From contig JAQZAY010000125.1 in assembly GCA_029239415.1 (NCBI GenBank), positions 1 to 9,546 on the forward strand: DNA of 9,546 nt, read 5' to 3'. How positions within the stretch are numbered: position 1 is the first letter of the stretch; each line of letters opens with the position of its first letter. Made by a program: the position numbers and the translations under genes. Of the stretch, positions 1-7,089 are shown piece after piece. Source of the DNA: Pseudomonas sp. GTDB lineage: Bacteria; Pseudomonadota; Gammaproteobacteria; Pseudomonadales; Pseudomonadaceae. Under the pieces are notes generated by a model. That model was given only the letters and a program-made list of their open reading frames with translations. It made no database searches and was not told where the DNA came from.

Positions 1-218
1 GTGCATGATCGACCTCGCAAAACGTCGAGGCAGGGTAGCCCAGGGCGCGGGAAATCGCACTCGCTGTTTCGCCAGGCACTGCCGGCCTGCCAGCACCAGC
101 GCCTGGAGGCCACGGCCAGCAAGCCGGGACATCGATCGCAAGATACCCCGAAGCAAGGGTCCGGCCTTTGCTCTACGCTTAATATCCTGACCCTTACAAC
201 AAGACCAGGAGACCCATC
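1..218. other. Non-coding leader upstream of exaC
   Basis: No convincing gene lies here. Two open frames start at positions 1 and 5, but both give Arg/Ser/Pro-rich translations of the kind produced by out-of-frame GC-rich DNA, and the first runs into exaC in another frame. The stretch holds a -24/-12 promoter match close to exaC. Further upstream are imperfect or perfect dyads at 13-30 (5-bp arms, 8-base loop), 51-70 (imperfect) and 72-106 (6-bp arms, 23-base loop) that could be activator sites, although none is strong. If synteny with other pseudomonads holds, the gene for a sigma-54 activator would lie just left of the window. Confidence 0.6.
157..172 (+). promoter_or_regulatory. Candidate sigma-54 (-24/-12) promoter of exaC
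   Basis: The invariant GG lies at 158-159 and the invariant GC at 170-171, separated by exactly 10 bases. The -12 half reads TTGCT, a full match to the TTGCW part of the consensus; the -24 half is weaker (GGGTCCG against TGGCACG). Transcription would start near 183, about 36 bases before the exaC ATG. From memory, ethanolamine catabolism in P. aeruginosa depends on RpoN and the enhancer-binding protein EatR, which makes a sigma-54 promoter here plausible. The motif is seen; its activity is inferred. Confidence 0.6.
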
Positions 219-1739
219 ATGCGTTACGCACATCCCGGTACCGAAGGCGCGAAGGTTTCGTTCAAGCGCCAGTACGGCAACTTCATCGGTGGTGAGTTCG
301 TCCCGCCGGTAAAGGGTGAGTACTTCACCAACGTCTCGCCCGTCAACGGCCAGCCGATTGCCGAATTCCCCCGTTCCACTGCCGAAGACATCGACAAGGC
401 CCTCGACGCCGCCCATGCCGCGGCCGACGCCTGGGGCCGCACCAGCGTGCAGGACCGCTCCAACGTGCTGCTGCGCATCGCCGACCGCATCGAGCAGAAC
501 CTCGAACTGCTGGCCATCACCGAGACCTGGGACAACGGCAAGCCGATCCGCGAGACCCTCAACGCCGACATCCCGCTGGCCGTCGACCATTTCCGCTACT
601 TCGCCGGCTGCATCCGCGCCCAGGAGGGCGGCGCCGCCGAGATCAACGAAGGCACGGTGTCCTATCACATCCACGAGCCGCTCGGCGTGGTCGGGCAGAT
701 CATCCCGTGGAACTTCCCGCTGCTGATGGCCGCCTGGAAGCTCGCCCCGGCACTGGCAGCCGGCAACTGCGTGGTGCTCAAGCCGGCCGAGCAGACCCCG
801 CTGGGCATCACGGTGCTGGCCGAACTGATCGGCGACCTGCTGCCGCCCGGCGTGCTCAACGTGGTGCAGGGCTATGGCCGCGAGGCCGGCGAGGCGCTGG
901 CCACCAGCAAGCGCATCGCCAAGATCGCCTTCACCGGCTCCACCCCGGTCGGCTCGCACATCATGAAGTGCGCCGCCGAGAACATCATCCCCTCCACCGT
1001 CGAGCTGGGCGGCAAGTCGCCGAACATCTACTTCGAAGACATCATGCAGGCCGAGCCGAGCTTCATCGACAAGGCCGCCGAGGGCATGGTGCTGGCGTTC
1101 TTCAACCAAGGCGAAGTGTGCACCTGCCCTTCCCGGGCGCTGGTGCAAGAGTCGATCTACCCGCAGTTCATGGAAGCGGTGATGAAGAAGGTCCAGCAGA
1201 TCAAGCGTGGCGACCCGCTCGACACCGACACCATGGTCGGCGCCCAGGCGTCGCAGCAGCAGTTCGAGAAAATCCTCTCCTACCTCGAGATCGCCGAACA
1301 GGAAGGCGCCGAGCTGCTGACCGGCGGCAAGGTCGAGAAACTCGAAGGTGCCCTGGCCACCGGCTACTACATCCAGCCGACCCTGCTCAAGGGCAACAAC
1401 AAGATGCGCGTGTTCCAGGAAGAGATCTTCGGCCCGGTGGTCAGCGTCACCACCTTCAGGGACGAAGCCGAGGCGCTGGCGATCGCCAACGACACCGAGT
1501 TCGGCCTTGGCGCGGGCGTATGGACCCGTGACATCAACCGTGCCTACCGGATGGGGCGCGGCATCAAGGCCGGTCGCGTGTGGACCAACTGCTACCACCT
1601 GTACCCGGCGCATGCCGCGTTTGGCGGGTACAAGAAGTCGGGCGTGGGCCGTGAGACCCACAAGATGATGCTCGATCACTACCAGCAGACCAAGAACCTG
1701 CTGGTGAGCTACGACATCAATCCGCTCGGGTTCTTCTAG
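219..1739 (+). CDS. exaC: Acetaldehyde/aldehyde dehydrogenase, ExaC/AldB type
   Basis: This is a 506-residue cytosolic NAD(P)-dependent aldehyde dehydrogenase that oxidises acetaldehyde, and probably other short aldehydes, to the acid. Signature parts are all present: PWNFP at residues 163-167, the cofactor-loop FTGSTPVG at 238-245, general-base Glu262 in VELGGKSP, nucleophile Cys301 in [11 protein letters not shown], and EEIFGPV at 401-407. The sequence closely resembles E. coli AldB and P. aeruginosa ExaC as I remember them, and the length is normal. The ATG is preceded by AGGAG at 207-211 with 7-base spacing, and the N-terminus lines up with ExaC. Standing before eat-eutBC, it is the natural sink for acetaldehyde released from ethanolamine; a role in ethanol oxidation is equally consistent. 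Likely driven by the sigma-54 site upstream. NAD versus NADP preference cannot be read from the sequence. Confidence 0.95.
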   Translation: MRYAHPGTEGAKVSFKRQYGNFIGGEFVPPVKGEYFTNVSPVNGQPIAEFPRSTAEDIDKALDAAHAAADAWGRTSVQDRSNVLLRIADRIEQNLELLAITETWDNGKPIRETLNADIPLAVDHFRYFAGCIRAQEGGAAEINEGTVSYHIHEPLGVVGQIIPWNFPLLMAAWKLAPALAAGNCVVLKPAEQTPLGITVLAELIGDLLPPGVLNVVQGYGREAGEALATSKRIAKIAFTGSTPVGSHIMKCAAENIIPSTVELGGKSPNIYFEDIMQAEPSFIDKAAEGMVLAFFNQGEVCTCPSRALVQESIYPQFMEAVMKKVQQIKRGDPLDTDTMVGAQASQQQFEKILSYLEIAEQEGAELLTGGKVEKLEGALATGYYIQPTLLKGNNKMRVFQEEIFGPVVSVTTFRDEAEALAIANDTEFGLGAGVWTRDINRAYRMGRGIKAGRVWTNCYHLYPAHAAFGGYKKSGVGRETHKMMLDHYQQTKNLLVSYDINPLGFF

Positions 1740-1746
1740 CGCGGTC

Positions 1747-1790
1747 CCGGGGCCGCTTTGCAGCCCATCGCGGGACACGCCCGCTCCCAC
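1747..1790 (+). repeat. REP element, left copy of an inverted pair
   Basis: This 44-base GC-rich element is repeated in inverted orientation at 1809-1852, matching at 41 of 44 positions. It contains short internal stems (GCCGC/GCAGC around a TTT loop, then GCGGG/CCCGC) and ends in a CCCGCTCCCAC tail, which is the general form of pseudomonad REP sequences. It begins only 7 bases after the exaC stop. Such pairs commonly sit downstream of genes and can block exonucleases or act on supercoiling and transcription; which of these applies here is unknown. Confidence 0.8.
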
Positions 1791-1808
1791 CGGGTGAAGC
1801 CATCCACT

Positions 1809-1852
1809 GTGGGAGCGGGCTTGCCCCGCGATGGGCCGCAAAGCGGCCCCGG
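1809..1852 (-). repeat. REP element, right copy of an inverted pair
   Basis: Reverse-complement partner of the copy at 1747-1790, separated by an 18-base spacer, so the two could fold into one long cruciform or RNA hairpin with 41 paired positions. The three differences are single substitutions. On the + strand this copy happens to contain a GG-N10-GC match with TTGC at 1821-1824, resembling a -24/-12 promoter; the left copy lacks it. It also contains an ATG (1831) in frame with eat that I do not believe is used. Confidence 0.8.
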
Positions 1853-1872
1853 CATTTCACCGAAAACACATC

Positions 1873-1898
1873 GCCAGAGCCGCTCCAACCGCTCTGGC
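1873..1898 (+). other. Perfect 8-bp inverted repeat before eat
   Basis: GCCAGAGC at 1873-1880 and GCTCTGGC at 1891-1898 are perfect complements around a 10-base loop. There is no T run after it, so it is not a standard intrinsic terminator. It could be an RNA hairpin in the exaC-eat transcript, left by processing, or an operator dyad for eat. It is separate from the REP pair and unlike it in sequence. Confidence 0.5.
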
Positions 1899-1965
1899 CC
1901 GCTTTCTGCAAGTCGTATCACCACTAACCGGCTTCCCCGCCAGACCAAGAAAAAAGGTGAACATC

Positions 1966-3414
1966 ATGCCAAGCGACCACCCCGGCAGCACGCCACCAGG
2001 TTCCTCCGTCGACTTCGAGAAAGTAGGCTCGGAATACTTCCAGCAACGTGAACTGAAACAGGGCGCTGCGGGCTGGGTCCTGCTGGTGGGCCTGGGCGTG
2101 GCCTACGTGATTTCCGGCGACTATGCCGGCTGGAACTTCGGCCTGGCCCAGGGTGGCTGGGGCGGCATGTTCCTGGCCACGCTGCTGATGGCGACCATGT
2201 ACCTGTGCATGTGCTTTTCGCTGGCCGAGCTGTCCTCGATGATCCCGACCGCTGGCGGCGGCTACGGCTTCGCGCGCAGCGCATTCGGGCCCTGGGGTGG
2301 CTTTCTCACCGGCACCGCGATCCTGATCGAGTACGCCATCGCGCCCGCCGCCATCGCCGTGTTCATCGGTGCCTATTGCGAGTCGCTGTTCGGCATCGGC
2401 GGGTGGATGATCTACCTGGTCTTCTACATCATCTTCATCGGCATCCACATCCTGGGCGTCGGTGAAGCGCTCAAGCTGATGTTCATCATCACCGCGGTGG
2501 CCGCGATCGCCCTGGCGGTGTTCCTGATCGGCATGGTGCCCCACTTCGACGCCAGCAACCTGTTCGACATCGCCCGGACCGACGCCATCGGCGCCAGCAG
2601 CTTCCTGCCCTTCGGCTATGTCGGGGTATGGGCGGCGATCCCCTACGCCATCTGGTTCTTCCTCGCCGTCGAGGGCGTGCCCCTGGCCGCCGAGGAGACC
2701 AAGAACCCGCGCCGCGACCTGCCACGCGGCCTGATCGGCGCCATGCTGGTGCTGCTCGCCTTTGCCTTGCTGATCCTGGTGGTCGGTCCAGGTGGCGCGG
2801 GCTCCGAGGCGCTCAAGGCGTCAGGCAACCCGCTGGTCGAGGCGCTGACCCGGGCCTATGGCGGTTCCACCTGGATGAGCGGCTTCGTCAACCTGGTCGG
2901 CCTGGCCGGGCTGATCGCCAGTTTCTTCTCGATCATCTACGCCTATTCACGGCAGATCTTCGCCTTGTCGCGCGCCGGCTACCTGCCGCGCAAGCTCTCG
3001 CAGACCAACAGCAACAAGGCGCCGGTCCTGGCCCTGATCATCCCGGGGATCATCGGCTTTGCGCTCTCGCTGACCGGCCAGGGCGACCTGCTGATCCTGG
3101 TTGCCGTGTTCGGCGCTACGCTGTCCTATGTACTGATGATGGCCGCGCACATCACCTTGCGCATCCGGCGCCCCAAGATGGAGCGTCCGTATCGCACCCC
3201 GGGCGGCATCTTCACATCGGGCGTGGCGCTGGTACTGGCCTGCCTGGCGGTGGTCGCAGGCTTTTTGGTCGACCCGCGGGTGGTGATCGGCGCTGCGGTG
3301 ATCTACGGCGTGCTGATCGCCTACTTCGCGTTCTATAGCCGGCATCACCTGGTGGCGGGCACGCCCGAAGAGGAATTCGCGGCGATCCAGAAGGCCGAGG
3401 AATCGCTGCACTAG
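1966..3414 (+). CDS. eat: Ethanolamine permease, APC superfamily
   Basis: This is a 482-residue inner-membrane transporter expected to import ethanolamine by an ion- or proton-coupled or exchange mechanism. About twelve hydrophobic segments can be drawn, near residues 34-50, 64-86, 109-138, 146-164, 169-192, 220-236, 256-275, 305-327, 352-370, 373-398, 416-434 and 438-458. The APC-family signature GVPLAAEETKNPRRDLPRG follows segment six (237-255), and YSRQIFALSRAGYLPRKLS at 327-345 is typical of the ethanolamine-permease branch. The frame is open back to 1831, but the ATG at 1966 has a good Shine-Dalgarno (AAGGTGA, 1954-1960), and the upstream 45 codons are REP-derived and non-hydrophobic. 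Substrate assignment rests on family resemblance and on eutB starting 33 bases downstream. Confidence 0.92.
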   Translation: MPSDHPGSTPPGSSVDFEKVGSEYFQQRELKQGAAGWVLLVGLGVAYVISGDYAGWNFGLAQGGWGGMFLATLLMATMYLCMCFSLAELSSMIPTAGGGYGFARSAFGPWGGFLTGTAILIEYAIAPAAIAVFIGAYCESLFGIGGWMIYLVFYIIFIGIHILGVGEALKLMFIITAVAAIALAVFLIGMVPHFDASNLFDIARTDAIGASSFLPFGYVGVWAAIPYAIWFFLAVEGVPLAAEETKNPRRDLPRGLIGAMLVLLAFALLILVVGPGGAGSEALKASGNPLVEALTRAYGGSTWMSGFVNLVGLAGLIASFFSIIYAYSRQIFALSRAGYLPRKLSQTNSNKAPVLALIIPGIIGFALSLTGQGDLLILVAVFGATLSYVLMMAAHITLRIRRPKMERPYRTPGGIFTSGVALVLACLAVVAGFLVDPRVVIGAAVIYGVLIAYFAFYSRHHLVAGTPEEEFAAIQKAEESLH

Positions 3415-3447
3415 TGGCCTGGCCCACAGCTGCCCTGGAGATCGACA

Positions 3448-4842
3448 ATGGCAACATTCGTACACACGGTAGGCAATCAGGTCTACCGTTTCGACAGCCT
3501 CAAGGATGTCCTGGCCAAGGCCAGCCCGGCCCGTTCCGGGGACGTCCTGGCAGGCATTGCGGCCGGCAACGACGGCGAGCGGGTCGCCGCGCAGATGGCG
3601 TTGGCCGATATCCCCCTCGGCCAGTTTCTCAACGAGGCGCTGATTCCCTACGAGCAGGACGAAGTCACCCGGCTGATCCTTGACAGCCACGACAGCGCGG
3701 CCTTCGCCGCGGTCAGCCACCTCACCGTCGGCGGCCTGCGCGACTGGCTGCTGAGCGAGCAGGCCGACGAAGACAGCCTGCGCGCCCTCGCCCCTGGCCT
3801 GACCCCGGAAATGGCCGCCGCCGTCTCCAAGATCATGCGCGTGCAGGACCTGGTGCTGGTGGCGCAGAAGATCCGCGTGGTCACGCGTTTTCGCGGCACC
3901 ATGGGCCTGCGCGGGCGCCTGTCCACCCGCCTGCAGCCCAACCACCCCACCGACGACCCGGCCGGCATCGCCGCCAGCATCCTCGATGGCCTGCTGTACG
4001 GTAATGGCGATGCGATGATCGGCATCAACCCGGCGACCGACAACATTGCCTCGATCTGCGACTTGCTGCGCATGCTCGACGCCATCATCCAGCGCTACGA
4101 CATCCCCACCCAGGCCTGCGTGCTGACCCACGTGACCACCTCGATCGAGGCGATCAACCGCGGCGTGCCGCTGGACCTGGTGTTCCAGTCCATTGCCGGC
4201 ACCGAGGCCGCCAATGCTGCCTTCGGCATCAACCTCAGTGTCCTCCAGGAAGGCTACGAGGCGGGCCTGAGCCTCGACCGCGGCACACTCGGGCAAAACC
4301 TGATGTACTTCGAGACCGGGCAAGGCAGCGCCTTGTCGGCCAACGCCCACCATGGCGTCGACCAGCAGACCTGCGAGTCTCGTGCCTATGCCGTGGCCCG
4401 TCATTTCAAGCCGTTCCTGGTCAATACCGTGGTCGGCTTCATCGGCCCCGAGTACCTCTACAACGGCAAGCAGATCATCCGCGCCGGGCTCGAGGACCAC
4501 TTCTGCGGCAAGCTGCTCGGCGTGCCCATGGGCTGCGACATCTGCTACACCAACCACGCCGAGGCCGACCAGGACGACATGGACACCTTGCTCACCCTGC
4601 TGGGCGTGGCGGGCATCAACTTCATCATGGGCATCCCCGGCTCGGACGACATCATGCTCAACTACCAGACCACCTCGTTCCACGATGCGCTCTACGCCCG
4701 CCAGGCCATGGGCCTCAAGCCTGGCCCCGAATTCGAAGCCTGGCTGGCCCGTACCGGCATCTTCACCCAGGCCGATGGCCGGGTACGCTTCGGTGACAAT
4801 CTGCCACCGGCCTTCCGCCAGGCCTTGGCGCAGCTTGCCTAG
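3448..4842 (+). CDS. eutB: Ethanolamine ammonia-lyase, large (catalytic) subunit
   Basis: With EutC this cytosolic subunit makes the adenosylcobalamin-dependent lyase that turns ethanolamine into acetaldehyde and ammonia. The 464 residues are close to the 453 of E. coli EutB. Residues matching the E. coli substrate pocket are visible with a shift of one or two: Arg161 and Gln163 in RLQPN, Asn194 in GINP, Glu289 in [14 protein letters not shown], and Asp364 in [11 protein letters not shown]. The block [15 protein letters not shown] (325-339) is also characteristic. GGAG at 3437-3440 lies 7 bases before the ATG. It follows eat by 33 bases and precedes eutC by 2, so the three are almost certainly one transcript. 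No eutA reactivase and no carboxysome-like shell gene is present in the window. It looks intact and functional. Confidence 0.97.
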   Translation: MATFVHTVGNQVYRFDSLKDVLAKASPARSGDVLAGIAAGNDGERVAAQMALADIPLGQFLNEALIPYEQDEVTRLILDSHDSAAFAAVSHLTVGGLRDWLLSEQADEDSLRALAPGLTPEMAAAVSKIMRVQDLVLVAQKIRVVTRFRGTMGLRGRLSTRLQPNHPTDDPAGIAASILDGLLYGNGDAMIGINPATDNIASICDLLRMLDAIIQRYDIPTQACVLTHVTTSIEAINRGVPLDLVFQSIAGTEAANAAFGINLSVLQEGYEAGLSLDRGTLGQNLMYFETGQGSALSANAHHGVDQQTCESRAYAVARHFKPFLVNTVVGFIGPEYLYNGKQIIRAGLEDHFCGKLLGVPMGCDICYTNHAEADQDDMDTLLTLLGVAGINFIMGIPGSDDIMLNYQTTSFHDALYARQAMGLKPGPEFEAWLARTGIFTQADGRVRFGDNLPPAFRQALAQLA

Positions 4843-4844
4843 AG

Positions 4845-5669
4845 ATGACCATGGACCCGAACACACCTCGCCTCGACAACCCCTGGCTGGCCCTGCGCAC
4901 CCTGACCCCGGCGCGCATCGCGCTGGGCCGCACCGGTACCAGCCTGCCCACTGCGGCGCAGCTCGACTTCCAGTTCGCCCACGCGCAAGCCCGTGACGCC
5001 GTCCACCTGCCCTTCGACCATGCCAGTCTGCGCGAGCAGCTGCGCGAGCGCGGGCGTGAAAGCCTGCTGCTGCACAGCGCCGCCAGCGACCGCGACCTTT
5101 ACCTGCAACGCCCGGACCTGGGCCGCCGCCTCGACGACGCGTCGGCCCACCAGTTGCGCGAGCATGCCCAGGCCAATCCCGGTGGAGTGGACCTTGCGAT
5201 CGTGGTTGCCGACGGCCTCTCTGCCCTGGCCGTACACCGCCACGCCCTGCCCTTGCTGGCCCGTTTCGAGGAGCAGGCGGAAAACGACGGCTGGTCAATG
5301 GCGCCGGTTGTCCTGGTCGAGCAGGGCCGGGTCGCCATCGCCGACGAAATCGGCGAACTGCTGGGCGCGCGAATGACTGTCATGCTGATCGGCGAACGCC
5401 CAGGCCTGAGCTCGCCCGACAGCCTTGGCCTGTATTTCACCTACGCACCGCGCGTCGGCCTGACCGATGCCTGCCGCAACTGCATTTCCAATGTGCGCCT
5501 CGAAGGGCTGAGCTACGGCGTGGCCGCTCATCGCCTGCTCTACCTGATGAGGGAAGCCAGTCGCCGCCAGCTGTCGGGAGTCAAGCTCAAGGACGAGGCC
5601 GAGGTGCACACGCTCGAGAGCGACGAGCCGGCCAACAAGAAAGGAAACTTTCTGCTCGGTGAAGGGTAA
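4845..5669 (+). CDS. eutC: Ethanolamine ammonia-lyase, small subunit
   Basis: EutC partners EutB and helps bind adenosylcobalamin at the subunit interface. The 274 residues are slightly shorter than E. coli EutC (295 as I recall), mainly in the N-terminal extension. Family blocks are clear: RTGTSLPT at 29-36, [16 protein letters not shown] at 41-55, and in the C-terminal third [20 protein letters not shown] (183-202) followed by [14 protein letters not shown] (205-218). The start is ambiguous: ATG at 4845 lies 2 bases after the eutB stop with no Shine-Dalgarno, while ATG 4851 has a weak AGAG (4841-4844) six bases away. Either way translation is probably coupled to eutB. There is no T-rich terminator after it, only a structured 107-base gap. 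Confidence 0.96.
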   Translation: MTMDPNTPRLDNPWLALRTLTPARIALGRTGTSLPTAAQLDFQFAHAQARDAVHLPFDHASLREQLRERGRESLLLHSAASDRDLYLQRPDLGRRLDDASAHQLREHAQANPGGVDLAIVVADGLSALAVHRHALPLLARFEEQAENDGWSMAPVVLVEQGRVAIADEIGELLGARMTVMLIGERPGLSSPDSLGLYFTYAPRVGLTDACRNCISNVRLEGLSYGVAAHRLLYLMREASRRQLSGVKLKDEAEVHTLESDEPANKKGNFLLGEG

Positions 5670-5685
5670 AAACATGTAACGCAGA

Positions 5686-5746
5686 GCGGATTGCGCTCGA
5701 GCCCTGCGGTGATGCAGCATTCGGATACAGGCTGCTGGCAATCCGC
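5686..5746 (+). other. Structured gap between eutC and the acetyltransferase gene
   Basis: A perfect 9-bp inverted repeat, GCGGATTGC at 5686-5694 and GCAATCCGC at 5738-5746, brackets a 43-base interior. Inside are the palindrome GCTCGAGC (5695-5702) and a small stem CTGC/GCAG (5704-5717). There is no U tract, so this is not a usual intrinsic terminator. It may be a folded end of the eut mRNA, a multi-branched leader of the next gene, or chance. I see no cobalamin-riboswitch core. Confidence 0.35.
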
Positions 5747-5776
5747 CGCTTCCCCAATGGACCCCAAGGACTGCTC

Positions 5777-6235
5777 ATGCGCATCATCAAGGCAACCCTG
5801 GAACACCTGGACCTTCTCGCCCCGCTGTTCGTCAGATACCGGGAGTTCTACGGGCAACTGCCCTATCCGGACTCCTCGCGGGATTTTCTCGAAAAACGCC
5901 TGAAACGTGACGAGTCGGTGATCTACCTCGCGCTGCCCGACGACGACAGCACCAGGTTGATGGGTTTCTGCCAGCTCTACCCGAGCTTCTCGTCGCTGTC
6001 GCTCAAGCGCGTGTGGATCGTCAATGACATCTATGTGGCCGAGGACTACCGCCGCATGCTGGTCGCCGACAACCTCATGCGCGAAGCCAAGAAAATGGCA
6101 CGGGAAACCCATGCAGTGCGCCTGCGCGCGTCCACCAGCAATGACAACGAGGTGGCAAAGAAGACCTACGAGTCGATGGGCTTCCGTCCGGACACCGAGT
6201 TCAAGAACTACACGCTGCCCATCAATAGCAACTGA
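5777..6235 (+). CDS. GNAT-family N-acetyltransferase, substrate unknown
   Basis: A 152-residue single-domain protein of the GNAT fold, which transfers an acetyl group from acetyl-CoA to an amine. The central strand and acetyl-CoA loop are seen at 81-103 (IVNDIYVAEDYRRMLVADNL), and the C-terminal Asn/Tyr part at 122-136 (NDNEVAKKTYESMGF) is typical of the family. In the pyrophosphate loop the usual R-x-x-G-x-G/A reads RRMLVA (92-97), so the first glycine is replaced by Leu95. The start has AAGGA at 5766-5770, six bases before ATG. It lies 107 bases after eutC on the same strand and may be read through from the eut operon, but nothing in the sequence ties it to ethanolamine. The substrate could be a small amine, an amino acid or a protein terminus. 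Confidence 0.85.
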   Translation: MRIIKATLEHLDLLAPLFVRYREFYGQLPYPDSSRDFLEKRLKRDESVIYLALPDDDSTRLMGFCQLYPSFSSLSLKRVWIVNDIYVAEDYRRMLVADNLMREAKKMARETHAVRLRASTSNDNEVAKKTYESMGFRPDTEFKNYTLPINSN

Positions 6236-6245
6236 CATCCCTGCC

Positions 6246-6265
6246 CGGCAGGCGCCCGCCTGCCG
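6246..6265 (+). terminator. Terminator-like hairpin after the acetyltransferase gene
   Basis: CGGCAGGC (6246-6253) and GCCTGCCG (6258-6265) form a perfect 8-bp stem with a four-base GCCC loop, 10 bases after the stop codon. It is very stable and well placed to end the message, but no T run follows, so it may be a processing or stabilising hairpin, or a weak or factor-assisted terminator. Confidence 0.5.
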
Positions 6266-6298
6266 ATGCCCAGCCGTAACCAGCCGCTACAAACTGTC

Positions 6299-6327
6299 CG
6301 GGCAGATTCCCCTCATCGCCGTATAAT
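6299..6327 (+). promoter_or_regulatory. Candidate sigma-70 promoter of dedA-mtfA
   Basis: A perfect TATAAT lies at 6322-6327. The hexamer 17 bases upstream (CGGGCA, 6299-6304) matches TTGACA at only three positions, so the promoter would rest on its -10 box. Transcription would start near 6334 and leave a leader of about 105 bases before the dedA ATG, long for this window. Confidence 0.5.
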
Positions 6328-6438
6328 GGCTGCTCTTCGTGTGTGAAAATTCCCCATCCCCGGGTGAAGAAGCCTACGTCCTCCGTATCGTCCTCATCGC
6401 GTGCCTGCCGCCGCGGGTCAAGAACACAGGTGTTGTAC

Positions 6439-7086
6439 ATGGATTTCAACCCGCTGGATCTTATTCTGCATCTCGACGTATACCTCGATTTGCTGGTTAC
6501 CAACTACGGTCCCTGGATCTACGCCATCCTGTTCGCGGTGATCTTCTGCGAGACCGGGCTGGTGGTGATGCCCTTCCTGCCGGGCGACTCGCTGCTGTTC
6601 ATCGCTGGCGCCATCGCCGCCGGTGGCGGCATGGACCCGGTACTGCTTGCCGGCCTGCTCATGGCGGCAGCCATCCTGGGCGACAGTACCAACTACGTGA
6701 TCGGGCGCACGGCAGGCGAACGGTTGTTCGCCAACCCCCACTCGAAGGTCTTCCGCCGCGACTACCTGCAGCAGACCCACAGCTTCTACGAACGCCATGG
6801 TGGCAAGACCGTCACGCTGGCGCGTTTCCTGCCGATCCTGCGGACCTTCGCGCCTTTCGTCGCCGGCATCGCCAAGATGCACTACCCGCGTTTCCTTGGC
6901 TTCAGCGTGGCGGGCACCCTCCTGTGGGTCGGTGGTCTGGTGTCCCTGGGCTACTTCTTCGGCAACGTGCCGTTCATCAAGCAGAACCTGTCGCTGATGA
7001 TCGTCGCCATCATTGTCCTCTCGCTGGTGCCGATGATCATCGGCCTGGTGCGTGGCCGCTTTGGCCGCACTGCCAATACCCACTGA
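6439..7086 (+). CDS. dedA: DedA-family inner-membrane protein
   Basis: A 215-residue polytopic membrane protein of the DedA (SNARE-associated/VTT) family, closely resembling E. coli DedA along its length. The family supports membrane homeostasis, proton-motive force and drug resistance, and some members move undecaprenyl phosphate or other lipids across the bilayer. The hallmark CETGLVVMPFLPGDSLLF is at 37-54 and ARFLPILRTFAPFVAG at 128-143. The four charged residues important in YqjA/YghB are conserved as Glu38, Asp50, Arg129 and Arg135. The frame opens at a GTG at 6343, but the ATG at 6439 matches the E. coli DedA N-terminus and has AGGTG at 6428-6432 six bases upstream; the extra 32 residues would be Arg/Ser-rich. 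The mtfA gene begins three bases after the stop, so the two are likely cotranscribed. The exact substrate here is unknown. Confidence 0.93.
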   Translation: MDFNPLDLILHLDVYLDLLVTNYGPWIYAILFAVIFCETGLVVMPFLPGDSLLFIAGAIAAGGGMDPVLLAGLLMAAAILGDSTNYVIGRTAGERLFANPHSKVFRRDYLQQTHSFYERHGGKTVTLARFLPILRTFAPFVAGIAKMHYPRFLGFSVAGTLLWVGGLVSLGYFFGNVPFIKQNLSLMIVAIIVLSLVPMIIGLVRGRFGRTANTH

Positions 7087-7089
7087 GCC

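Noticed and set aside
1..312. Frame from GTG at 1 running into exaC
   Set aside because: Overlaps the exaC start and the promoter element in a different frame, and the translation is Ser/Arg/Pro-rich with no family resemblance.
1831..1965. 45-codon N-terminal extension of eat
   Set aside because: It would begin inside a REP element without a Shine-Dalgarno; the ATG at 1966 has AAGGTGA and gives the expected permease N-terminus.
1924..2544. 206-codon minus-strand frame over the start of eat
   Set aside because: Low-complexity His/Asp/Gln/Gly-rich translation, antisense to the transmembrane gene; a codon-bias shadow.
2947..5298. 783-codon open frame on the minus strand across eat, eutB and eutC
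   Set aside because: It lies antisense to three well-conserved genes. Its translation is rich in Gly, Arg, Ala, His and Gln with no recognisable domain, as expected when GC-biased third codon positions remove stops on the opposite strand.
5670..5776. Possible cobalamin riboswitch near eutBC
   Set aside because: The gap is only 107 bases, follows the eut genes instead of preceding them, and I see no B12-box-like core.
6326..6346. Six-codon mini frame upstream of dedA
   Set aside because: Its ATG overlaps the TATAAT box, so it would not be on the predicted transcript.
6343..6438. 32-codon N-terminal extension of dedA from GTG at 6343
   Set aside because: The added residues are Arg/Ser-rich and unlike DedA, while ATG 6439 matches the E. 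coli DedA start and has a Shine-Dalgarno.
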